This document shows positions 37,232-45,105 of a DNA stretch of 64,000 nucleotides, one piece after another (the stretch's first letter is position 1; each line of letters begins with the position of its first letter). The position numbers and the translations under genes were made by a program. The stretch comes from Roseimarinus sediminis (lineage in GTDB: Bacteria; Bacteroidota; Bacteroidia; Bacteroidales; Prolixibacteraceae), in the NCBI RefSeq assembly GCF_050433125.1, contig NZ_JBNPXV010000001.1:310001-374000 (forward strand), given 5' to 3'. The notes under the pieces were generated by a model. It searched no databases and was not told where the DNA came from. It saw only the letters and a list, made by a program, of their open reading frames with translations.

Positions 37232-39022
37232 ATGAAATTATCTGTTATTACAATCTTGTTACTTTTTGTCTTTACGGGGACAAAAGCAAACCAGGGACTG
37301 CATCAACTGTTAACCAACGTACCTAACCGTACGACTGTTTCCCTGAATGGCCACTGGGATTACATCGTCGATCCGTATGAAACGGGCTATTACGATTATC
37401 GCTTAAACCCAAGCCGCTGGGGCTTTTTTCGCGACGATGTGGCAGTTAAGGAAGGCGACCTTGTGGAATACAATTTCGAAGAGTCGCCCGATATGTATCT
37501 TCCTCACGACTGGAATACCGCCGACGAGCAACTGAAATACTACGAAGGAACCGTGTGGTTTCGCAAAGCTTTCAATTTCACTAAGAAAGATCAGAAACGT
37601 TATTTCCTCTATTTTGGAGCTGTTAATTACGAAGCCATTGTTTACCTCAATGGCGAATTGCTCGGACGCCACAAAGGCGGATTCACCCCCTTCAACTTTG
37701 AAGTAAGTGATAAAATGAAGGACGGCTTGAATAAGGTAATTGTTAAAGTAGACAACAAACGCCACCGCGACGAGGTGCCTACGGTCAATACCGACTGGTG
37801 GAACTACGGTGGAATTACACGCGATGTGATGATCATCGAAGAAGAATCGACCTTTATTGCCGACTATTCCATCTCGCTTGAAGGAACGAACCGGAAGCTG
37901 ATCAGTGGCTGGGTAAAACTCGATGGGGAAGCCCGCCCCGAAATCAGCATCGAGCTTCCTGAGCTTAAAAAGAAACTGACGCTTCAAGCCAACGACGAGG
38001 GAATCGCCGCATTCAGTCTGAAAGCTGCACCCGAATTGTGGTCGCCCGAAAATCCGAAACTATACAAGCTGGTGCTTTCAACACCCGAAAGCAGCATGGA
38101 AGATGAAATCGCTTTCCGTACCATCGAAGCCAAAGGAAATCAGATTTTACTGAACGGTGAGCCGGTCTTTCTCCGTGGCATTTGTATGCACGAAGAAGCA
38201 CCTTTCCGTCAGGGCCGCTTCAATACCCGCGAAGAGGCGCATACCCTTTTAAGCTGGGCCAAAGAAATGAACAGCAACTTTGTGCGTTTGGCGCACTACC
38301 CGCATAACGAACACATGGTACGCGAGGCCGAAAGAATGGGTTTCCTGGTGTGGAGCGAAATTCCGGTTTACTGGACCATTAGTTTCGATAACGAGGAGAC
38401 ACTGCAAAATGCCAAAAACCAGCTCAACGAAATGATTACCCGCGACCGCAACCGGGGTTCGGTAATTATCTGGTCGCTGGCCAACGAAACACCGCACAGC
38501 GACATACGTAACCAGTTTCTCACCAAAATGGTCGACCATGCACGTTCGCTCGACAATAGCCGGCTCATCAGCATGGCCATGGAAAAACAATACCGCGATA
38601 ACTTTACTCCCGTAATCGACGATCCTTTGATGGGCATTGTCGACGTGGTGAGCTTTAACAGTTACATTGGATGGTACGACGGAACACCCGAAAAGTGTTC
38701 GCGCATGAACTGGATACTTCCCGACGACAAGCCGGTGGTGATCAGTGAATTTGGCGGAGGTGCACTGCAGGGCCACCATGGTAAACCTACCCAGCGCTGG
38801 ACCGAAGAGTACCAGGAAGAACTCTACCGTCAGAGCGTGGGCATGTTCGACAAGATGGAACTGGCAGGAACTGCACCATGGATCATGATGGACTTTCTCT
38901 CTCCACGCCGTTTGCTGCCCGGAATTCAGGATGGATTCAACCGCAAGGGACTTGTATCGAACATGGGCGTTAAGAAAAAAGCATTTTTCATAATGCGCGA
39001 CTGGTACGAACAGAAAAAATAA
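37232..39022 (+). CDS. GH2 beta-glucuronidase-like enzyme
   Basis: This 596-residue exported enzyme has the GusA layout. A signal peptide (to about residue 19) precedes a jelly-roll sugar-binding domain (about 35-200, ending WWNYGGITRDVMI), an Ig-like domain (about 205-295) and a TIM barrel (about 297-590). The acid/base is E419 in WSLANETPH and the nucleophile is E506 in VISEFGGG. N570-R571-K572 in GFNRKGLVS matches the N-x-K motif that beta-glucuronidases use to hold the carboxylate, so uronic-acid specificity is likely. The length is that of glucuronidases rather than LacZ enzymes. It is followed by a GH105 gene after 96 bases. The pair would remove saturated (GH2) and unsaturated (GH105) glucuronic acid from oligosaccharides. 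Confidence 0.9.
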   Translation: MKLSVITILLLFVFTGTKANQGLHQLLTNVPNRTTVSLNGHWDYIVDPYETGYYDYRLNPSRWGFFRDDVAVKEGDLVEYNFEESPDMYLPHDWNTADEQLKYYEGTVWFRKAFNFTKKDQKRYFLYFGAVNYEAIVYLNGELLGRHKGGFTPFNFEVSDKMKDGLNKVIVKVDNKRHRDEVPTVNTDWWNYGGITRDVMIIEEESTFIADYSISLEGTNRKLISGWVKLDGEARPEISIELPELKKKLTLQANDEGIAAFSLKAAPELWSPENPKLYKLVLSTPESSMEDEIAFRTIEAKGNQILLNGEPVFLRGICMHEEAPFRQGRFNTREEAHTLLSWAKEMNSNFVRLAHYPHNEHMVREAERMGFLVWSEIPVYWTISFDNEETLQNAKNQLNEMITRDRNRGSVIIWSLANETPHSDIRNQFLTKMVDHARSLDNSRLISMAMEKQYRDNFTPVIDDPLMGIVDVVSFNSYIGWYDGTPEKCSRMNWILPDDKPVVISEFGGGALQGHHGKPTQRWTEEYQEELYRQSVGMFDKMELAGTAPWIMMDFLSPRRLLPGIQDGFNRKGLVSNMGVKKKAFFIMRDWYEQKK

Positions 39023-39053
39023 GACCGAACGCACAACACGTGCTGAAAAAACA

Positions 39054-39089
39054 AGCCGGCGACGCAGCGATCTCAGCGATTCGCCGGCT
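39054..39089 (+). other. Intercistronic stem-loop between GH2 and GH105 genes
   Basis: AGCCGGCGA and TCGCCGGCT form a 9-bp stem with an inner CGC/GCG pairing. No T-run follows, so it is probably not a terminator. It could adjust the relative expression or mRNA stability of the two genes. Confidence 0.5.
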
Positions 39090-39118
39090 GTTATGCAAAA
39101 CATAAAGAACAGAAAATA

Positions 39119-40264
39119 ATGAGTTTAATTTTTAGAACCCTCCTGATGGTTTTGCTCTTTAGCGGAGTAACAAGTCAGGGTGCAGCAAAAAGAAAATCGC
39201 TTCCCGAAGCCGACGAAGTAAAAGCATTAATTGTAAAGGTGAACGATTACTGGCAGGAACAACATCCTCAACACGGCAGGGCATTCTGGGACAATGCCGC
39301 TTACCACACCGGTAACATGGCTGCCTACGAAATTACCCAACTTGAACGTTATCGTGCCTATTCCGAAGCCTGGGCCATTCACAACGAGTGGAAAGGAGCC
39401 AAATCGGATCAACGCGAAAACTGGAAATACCATTATGGTGAATCGCACGACTTTGTGCTTTTTGGCGACTGGCAGATTTGTTTTCAAACCTACATCGACC
39501 TGTTTGAGCTCGATGCCGAAAAAGATTCTTCAAAAATTGCCCGCGCCATCGAGGTGATGGAGTACCAGATGAGCACCCCCAACAACGACTACTGGTGGTG
39601 GGCCGACGGGCTTTACATGGTAATGCCTGTTATGACCAAGCTTTACAATGTTACCGGCAACGAGCTGTATCTCGATAAGCTGTACGAATATTTTTCATTT
39701 GCCAAAAGCATTATGTACGACGAGGAGACCGGCCTTTTTTACCGCGATGCCAAATATGTGTATCCAAAGCACAAAAGCCTTAACGGAAAGAAAGATTTCT
39801 GGGCACGCGGCGACGGATGGGTCTTTGCCGGACTGGCCAAAATATTGCAGGATTTACCGGCCGATTATCGCCACCGCGACGAGTTGGTCGATACCTACCT
39901 GAAAATGGCCGAATCGCTTAAGCAAAGCCAGCAGCCCGAAGGCTACTGGACGCGCAGCATCCTCGATCCCGAGCATGCCCCGGGTCCCGAAACCAGCGGT
40001 ACTGCTTTTTATACCTATGGCTACCTTTGGGGCATTAACAATGGTTTACTCAAAAGCCGCAAGTACCTGCCCGTGGTTCAAAAATCGTGGGATTATCTTA
40101 CCGGCACAGCCATTGCCGCCAACGGAAAGGTGGGTTATGTGCAGCCCATTGGCGAGCGCGCCATTCCCGGTCAGGTGGTCAATGCAGAATCGACTTCTAA
40201 CTTTGGTGTTGGCGCCGTTTTGCTGGCCGCTTCCGAAATGTACAAACTGCTGGGTGGCCAATAA
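39119..40264 (+). CDS. GH105 unsaturated uronyl hydrolase
   Basis: This 381-residue (alpha/alpha)6-barrel enzyme has an N-terminal signal peptide (MSLIFRTLLMVLLFSGVTS). Diagnostic motifs are D163 in WWWADGLYMVMPV and D232 in FWARGDGWVFAGL, the two acidic active-site positions of the GH88/GH105 clan, plus GTAFYTYGYLWGINNG and TSNFGVGAVLLAASE near the end. The family hydrates the double bond of 4,5-unsaturated galacturonyl or glucuronyl residues left by polysaccharide lyases. Its presence implies that a lyase works on the same substrate, and the BNR_4 protein encoded next door on the other strand is a candidate. It probably shares a transcript with the GH2 gene. Confidence 0.92.
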   Translation: MSLIFRTLLMVLLFSGVTSQGAAKRKSLPEADEVKALIVKVNDYWQEQHPQHGRAFWDNAAYHTGNMAAYEITQLERYRAYSEAWAIHNEWKGAKSDQRENWKYHYGESHDFVLFGDWQICFQTYIDLFELDAEKDSSKIARAIEVMEYQMSTPNNDYWWWADGLYMVMPVMTKLYNVTGNELYLDKLYEYFSFAKSIMYDEETGLFYRDAKYVYPKHKSLNGKKDFWARGDGWVFAGLAKILQDLPADYRHRDELVDTYLKMAESLKQSQQPEGYWTRSILDPEHAPGPETSGTAFYTYGYLWGINNGLLKSRKYLPVVQKSWDYLTGTAIAANGKVGYVQPIGERAIPGQVVNAESTSNFGVGAVLLAASEMYKLLGGQ

Positions 40265-40284
40265 GCCCGACTCAAAATATAGCG

Positions 40285-40329
40285 AAAGGTAACACCTGTG
40301 CCCCGAGGCGCCCGTGTTACCTTTTTTTT
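40285..40329 (+). terminator. Rho-independent terminator after GH105 gene
   Basis: AAAGGTAACAC pairs with GTGTTACCTTT around an 18-base GC-rich loop and runs into an eight-T tract. It starts about 20 bases after the GH105 stop codon. Confidence 0.85.
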
Positions 40330-40366
40330 ATTGATATGGGCGGCCGGGCGGCCTGCGGCTCCAAAA

Positions 40367-40456
40367 AGCAGGGGCAGCAACCGGCCTTCACACCCGCGGG
40401 CGGGAGCTCCTCCGTCGCTCCGCCCGCGGGGTTCAGTCACGGCTGCCACCCCTGCT
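40367..40456. repeat. GC-rich nested inverted repeat (REP-like element)
   Basis: An outer pair AGCAGGGGCAGC (40367-40378) / GCTGCCACCCCTGCT (40442-40456) encloses an inner hairpin of CCCGCGGGCGGGAGC (40393-40407) and GCTCCGCCCGCGGG (40417-40430) around a nine-base loop. The segment is far more GC-rich than the genes around it and lies in the 378-base gap between two convergent genes (40265-40642). It has the look of a dispersed extragenic palindromic element or a miniature mobile remnant, but only one copy is in the window. The rest of the gap holds the GH105 terminator, more GC-rich unstructured sequence and a weak hairpin (GGGCTT/AAGCCC) near 40611-40632 that could end the minus-strand gene. 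Confidence 0.75.
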
Positions 40457-40642
40457 TGTTTTCCGCCTCCGTCCTGCCGCAGCATGCCGGCATCGAACGC
40501 CGAAACAACAATCAGAGCATTCGCCCACTCCCTTCACTATTTTTTGAGCGGGAGTGCATTCCTGCTCCATTGATGAATTTCATTATTTGGCAAATCATAA
40601 TCGCGAAGGGGCTTAAAAAAGAAAAAGCCCAACATTTCCACC

Positions 40643-43600
40643 TTATTCTTTTTCGGGCACACACAGTATCCGGTGCATCTCCGTTTTTCCCCTGCCAAGG
40701 GTCTCAATAAAGTAAGTGCCCCTTTTCAGTGGAAGTTGTATTGGATTGATGTAAGCGGCTTTTTGTCGGTGCAACAGTCGGCCGTTCACATCGTATACCG
40801 CGATGCTTCCGGGCAGCTCATCAAATACGACGGTAAAGCTGCCACTGTTTTGTGTGGGATACACCTGAACTTTGTTTTGTAAATCATTCTGATGGCCGGT
40901 TTTTCTGGTGATGTTCACCGTATAGCTCATAGTGCTGCTTCCATCTTCGGCTGTTACTTTTATGGTAGCTAATGTACTGCTGTCTTCCAGCGTTACATAT
41001 CCGGCGCCACTTACTGTGGCATTTTCATCTTCGGCAAGTGCTGTAATCAACACCTGTTCAGTTCCCGCTTCAACATAAAGGGTATACGAATATTGTTCGG
41101 GGTCGAAAGCGGGTTCCAAGCGACCTGGTTCAGCACTCAGAGTCGACAAACGCGCATTGTCCGATGCCTCCCTTAAAAATTCTGCGGCCCGTTCCTGAAT
41201 CATCGCGTCGGGCATCATTCCGTTATAAATGTTGAACTCGTGAATCGAACCCTTCCAGGTAGGATCACTGGTGTAGCCTCCTTTGCACAACAGGGCCATG
41301 CTGGTTCCTAGTTCCGAAATGGCATTGTGGGCGGCCAGTTGGCTTTCACCCGCCTTCTGGCCGTCGATGTACCAGGTAATTATATCAGCGCTGAGGTGGG
41401 CACTTACATGGTGTTTTTTCCCGTCGTCGATACGGGGCGCATCCACTGTTGTTTCAGCGCTCCAGGGCGATGAGGTGTTGCCGCATGAAATGGCTGCACG
41501 ACTTTTCCCTCCGTTCGAAAGGGTGGTGAAAAAATAGTTGCTTCCATACGAGCCACTCTGGTCGCCAAAATAGCTCAACATGGTATTGCCCCCGTTGCTT
41601 CCATTTCCTGCACTTACAAAGGCTTCAACGGTCAGCTCGGTGTATTGGTCAATGGCTATGAGTGCTGCCGGCAATTCAATGTAGTCGTTTCCGCCAGGCG
41701 AGGTCGAATAAATACCTTCGCTGATGCTTCCTCCATGCAGTGTGGCATGGGCTCCGCCAACATGATCATTGGCAGTTCCGTCATCAAAAGTATAGGAGTG
41801 CTTTAAAGCAAATACGGGACTTGTTATTTTAACATTGTATGTTTTTGTTGTCGTTCCATCGGCGGCAGTTACTATGATACTGGCACTTCCTTTTCCTCCG
41901 CTGAGGCTGATGTTTTCATGTCCTTCAACACTGGCAAACGGACTTGATGTCACTGCCTCGAACTGAACGGTTTCGCTTCCACTGGGAACTTCGAGCTGGT
42001 AAGAACTGATACTGGGATCGAAAGCAGGTGTTAGTTTTCCACGGTCGCTGCTTAGTGAAGCCAATAAAGCATTGTTCGAGGCAAGGGTGATGTAAGAAAC
42101 CTTGTATTCTTTTTGTGCATATTCGTTTTCCGCCTTTACAAGCAGGGAAAAGCTTCCGCTTCCATTCGATACATCGATGGTACCGGCTCCTTCAACCGTG
42201 GCGTTCGGGTCGCTGGTCAGCGCTGTAATTTCAATACTTGCACTGTTGCCAGGCAAAAGCAGGGTGTAGTTTCCCAGCGATGGTGAAAAAGCTGGTGAAA
42301 GCACACCTTCGGATGCACTCAGTGCTGACAGGCTTGCATTGGCCGATCGCTTCATGCGCGGGGTGATCGCTTCGTACAGGGCATGTGCAGGAACCAATTC
42401 ACGGGCCTGGCTTTCGGACGACCATTCCAGCCGAGTCAGTATTTTGCTTCCATAGCTGCCTTCCCACCTGATCCGGTATTTGTGCGAAGGTTGAAGCTCA
42501 AGCAGGCTAATGTATTCCTGCGCCTCACTATTTGCTTCCGTTTCAAGAACTTTGACTTCGTTGATCCACAGGGCTCCGGCTCCTGTAGTTGTCAGATGCA
42601 GGATATAAGCTTCGGCATAACTTGTTTCGAGAATTCCCTCAAATTGTACAAAAGCTGAATCACCGGGAATGCTTATTTCATTTTCATTGAGCAGGATGGT
42701 GGCCGTGCTGTCACTCAGCAACTGCCCGCCTTTCTTGTCAAATATTTTGATATTAAGGCCTTTGCCGGCTCCCTTGCTTTTCTTTTCAAGCAGGTAATTG
42801 GGTACGATGATTTTGCCGTCGTTGTCGCTGTGGGCAAAAACAAACGAAAGTACATTTTCATTCAGCAGGGCTTCACGGTCAATCAGGCCTTCGTTCATGG
42901 CAGCGTTGCTTTCCGAGAGGTCGAATTCAATCCAGTTTTGCCACTGATCGGCCGCAGCGGCAAAGTAAATCCGGTAATTGGGTGCGACCACGAAGAGGTT
43001 GTTGTTTTCGTCTACCGCAATTTCGCTGCGATTGCGGGTCGAGGGGCCAATTTCATCGTTGTGCCATTCGCCCGAATCATCGCGATAAATGTGACGCAAT
43101 TTACCATTCACGATGCGGGAATTCCAGAAGCCGGTATTGGCTACCCCTTCGTCGATGTACGATTGTAGAATATGAATGCCCCCGTTATTGTCAACTGCCT
43201 GCGACTCCTGATTGATGAGACCGCGGTTGGTACCCACATCCCAAACTTTTAATCCTTCGGAGTGCATGCCCATGGGACTTGTTCCGGCCGTTCCTGCCTG
43301 GATGCCATCGGCATTGTACCAGGTGCGTCCATCGTCGTCGCTGTAGGCATAGTACACATCGTGATTGGTTTGTGCATCGGGCGTTTGGCGCCAAACCCAC
43401 GAAACATGCAAGCGGCCGTTGGGATCGTAATTGAGCCCGTTGATGTAGGCATTTTCGCCCACATTGGTACCGTTCAGGTATTCGCCTACATAGCTCCATT
43501 GGCCGTTCGAGGCCGTATAGTCCCAAAGAAAATCATCGCCGTCGCCACTCCATCCCAAACGACATTCGAAAAGCAGATCGCCGTCGGGCTTCTGAATGAA

Positions 43601-44833
43601 ACGCGGATAGGTTACATTGTCGACCACCTTTCCTTCGACCAGGTAGTTGAGGCGCTGACCAAAGGAGGCACTGCTCCATTCCATCGAGTCGGGCTGGTTG
43701 GCTAGGCCTGTAAGCGATTTACGGTAATGCAGCGGATCGTTGTGATGATCGAAGGCCAGGTGAATGCTTCCGTCGTTTTCGCAAATGCCCATCGAAATAG
43801 TATAGTGATTGTCTCTAACGCGCGTTGGAGAAACGGTGTAATCGGTGAAAGCAATCTCTTCCCATGAGCCAACAGGTAATTTTTTCCGGGCAATGCAAAC
43901 CTGCGAAACCTGATTCCAATAACTAACATACTGATAGCCATTGTAGGTGGTAATGGCATTCTGCTGAAAAGATGCAAAATTGGCACCTTCGACCGAAGTG
44001 GATGCTGAGTTGCTAAGGGTTTCAACAGGAAGCTTTTGATGGGCGATGTACTGCGATGGATTCTCTTCCATCTCGTTAAAAAGCGATGATTGAACATAAG
44101 TACCACCATGGATGATCCCGTGCTGTGTTCCGCTCAGATCGCTTACTTTTTCGTCGGCTGCATCGTCGAAATTCCAGTAGGCAAGCAAGCCTTCTTCTTC
44201 TCCGCTAAGTACTTCTTTTTTTGCGTTTTCAAGTTCTGTCGCCTTTCTTTCGGTATTCCAAACACGCACTTCGTCGATTTCGCCCTTGAAGCTGCGCCCG
44301 GGAAGGGCACTGTCCCAGCCCAGATAAAGCTTACCGGCTGAGAAATCGTAGGCCGAATAAGTGCCTTGTTCAGTGTAGGCTTTCCCATCGACATACAAAG
44401 TACGGCTGGTGCTGGTGAGCACTACAGCAAGGTGGTGCCATACTCCGGCACTGAGTGCCTCCGAAAGCAAACCATAATCGTCGGCACTGTTGGTCATGAA
44501 GCGCAGTTTGCCTGCTCCCTGCCAGCCCGAGCTGTATTGTATCCCCGAATTTCCGCTTCCCCTGTGATAGAAAATTCCGGCATTATCGGCCTGATTTCCC
44601 TCTGGTTTAATCCAAATTTCGATGGTGTAGGGAAGACTGTTAAGCGGAAGCCCCGTAAGCTCAATATTTGAAAGGGCGCCATCGCTTCCACCCGGCAGAC
44701 TCATGGCATAATTGGACGTTTCACCGGGCAGGTCGCCTGGCATATCTTGCTGTCCATTTGCATCCCGGAATGGCAGACTTACTAAGATGAATATTAAAAT
44801 GAGACTGGTGAAAATGGTTTTGTTGTTTGTCAT
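40643..44833 (-). CDS. LamG / BNR_4 seven-bladed propeller protein with T9SS tail (putative uronate lyase or hydrolase)
   Basis: I start this protein at the ATG at 44833 (MTNNKTIFTSLILIFILVSLPF, a clean signal peptide), giving 1396 residues. The frame is open for 51 codons upstream, but that part is not signal-like. Domains are LamG 1 (about 35-230), a BNR_4 propeller (about 265-680) and a PA14-like sandwich (about 700-820). Two cadherin-like domains, LamG 2 (about 1010-1220), a further cadherin-like domain and a type IX sorting domain (VQVYPTQNSGSFTVVF) follow. Propeller motifs DNHYTISMGI, HLAFDHHNDPLHYRKS and RLGWSGDGDD are those of the BNR_4 group that includes PL24/PL25 ulvan lyases and is related to PL27/GH145 uronate-acting enzymes. 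A lyase role would supply the adjacent GH105. Activity type is inference. Confidence 0.82.
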   Translation of the reverse strand: MTNNKTIFTSLILIFILVSLPFRDANGQQDMPGDLPGETSNYAMSLPGGSDGALSNIELTGLPLNSLPYTIEIWIKPEGNQADNAGIFYHRGSGNSGIQYSSGWQGAGKLRFMTNSADDYGLLSEALSAGVWHHLAVVLTSTSRTLYVDGKAYTEQGTYSAYDFSAGKLYLGWDSALPGRSFKGEIDEVRVWNTERKATELENAKKEVLSGEEEGLLAYWNFDDAADEKVSDLSGTQHGIIHGGTYVQSSLFNEMEENPSQYIAHQKLPVETLSNSASTSVEGANFASFQQNAITTYNGYQYVSYWNQVSQVCIARKKLPVGSWEEIAFTDYTVSPTRVRDNHYTISMGICENDGSIHLAFDHHNDPLHYRKSLTGLANQPDSMEWSSASFGQRLNYLVEGKVVDNVTYPRFIQKPDGDLLFECRLGWSGDGDDFLWDYTASNGQWSYVGEYLNGTNVGENAYINGLNYDPNGRLHVSWVWRQTPDAQTNHDVYYAYSDDDGRTWYNADGIQAGTAGTSPMGMHSEGLKVWDVGTNRGLINQESQAVDNNGGIHILQSYIDEGVANTGFWNSRIVNGKLRHIYRDDSGEWHNDEIGPSTRNRSEIAVDENNNLFVVAPNYRIYFAAAADQWQNWIEFDLSESNAAMNEGLIDREALLNENVLSFVFAHSDNDGKIIVPNYLLEKKSKGAGKGLNIKIFDKKGGQLLSDSTATILLNENEISIPGDSAFVQFEGILETSYAEAYILHLTTTGAGALWINEVKVLETEANSEAQEYISLLELQPSHKYRIRWEGSYGSKILTRLEWSSESQARELVPAHALYEAITPRMKRSANASLSALSASEGVLSPAFSPSLGNYTLLLPGNSASIEITALTSDPNATVEGAGTIDVSNGSGSFSLLVKAENEYAQKEYKVSYITLASNNALLASLSSDRGKLTPAFDPSISSYQLEVPSGSETVQFEAVTSSPFASVEGHENISLSGGKGSASIIVTAADGTTTKTYNVKITSPVFALKHSYTFDDGTANDHVGGAHATLHGGSISEGIYSTSPGGNDYIELPAALIAIDQYTELTVEAFVSAGNGSNGGNTMLSYFGDQSGSYGSNYFFTTLSNGGKSRAAISCGNTSSPWSAETTVDAPRIDDGKKHHVSAHLSADIITWYIDGQKAGESQLAAHNAISELGTSMALLCKGGYTSDPTWKGSIHEFNIYNGMMPDAMIQERAAEFLREASDNARLSTLSAEPGRLEPAFDPEQYSYTLYVEAGTEQVLITALAEDENATVSGAGYVTLEDSSTLATIKVTAEDGSSTMSYTVNITRKTGHQNDLQNKVQVYPTQNSGSFTVVFDELPGSIAVYDVNGRLLHRQKAAYINPIQLPLKRGTYFIETLGRGKTEMHRILCVPEKE

Positions 44834-45003
44834 GTGATTCAATATAGAAGAAGCTGAACCGTGCCCGAACTTCTGTTTTGATAATGGAGCATAAAAATAC
44901 AGGCTCGTATGATGGAGTTGGGCTACGTTTTCTAAAAACGCTGTCAGATATTCGATATTGAGAGCGTTATTAGAATTGCGCTTCAAATTGTGCCTGTAAA
45001 ATG

Positions 45004-45034
45004 AAAGGGCTGTCGCTTACGCAACAACCCTTTT
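45004..45034 (-). terminator. Likely minus-strand terminator after dual-GH43 gene
   Basis: On the minus strand AAAGGGTTGTTGC pairs with GCGACAGCCCTTT through two G-U wobbles around a short loop; on the plus strand those positions are mismatches. A short TTTT stretch follows. The hairpin begins about 70 bases after the GH43 stop codon. Confidence 0.55.
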
Positions 45035-45105
45035 CTAACTACTTCCTATTCTCTGATCTAACTTTCAACTCAAAAACTGATCATCTTTTATATTTCTCCG
45101 ACTTT

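Noticed and set aside
38249..39103. A 284-codon open frame on the minus strand across the GH2 glucuronidase-like gene
   Set aside because: It overlaps a protein with intact catalytic motifs and shows no domain, signal peptide or sensible composition of its own. It is a shadow frame from the coding bias of the GH2 gene.
40298..40710. Open frames through the GC-rich palindrome region
   Set aside because: The Pro/Ala/Arg/Ser-rich translations come from the palindromic sequence, have no homology-like motifs and overlap the terminator and the end of the BNR_4 gene.
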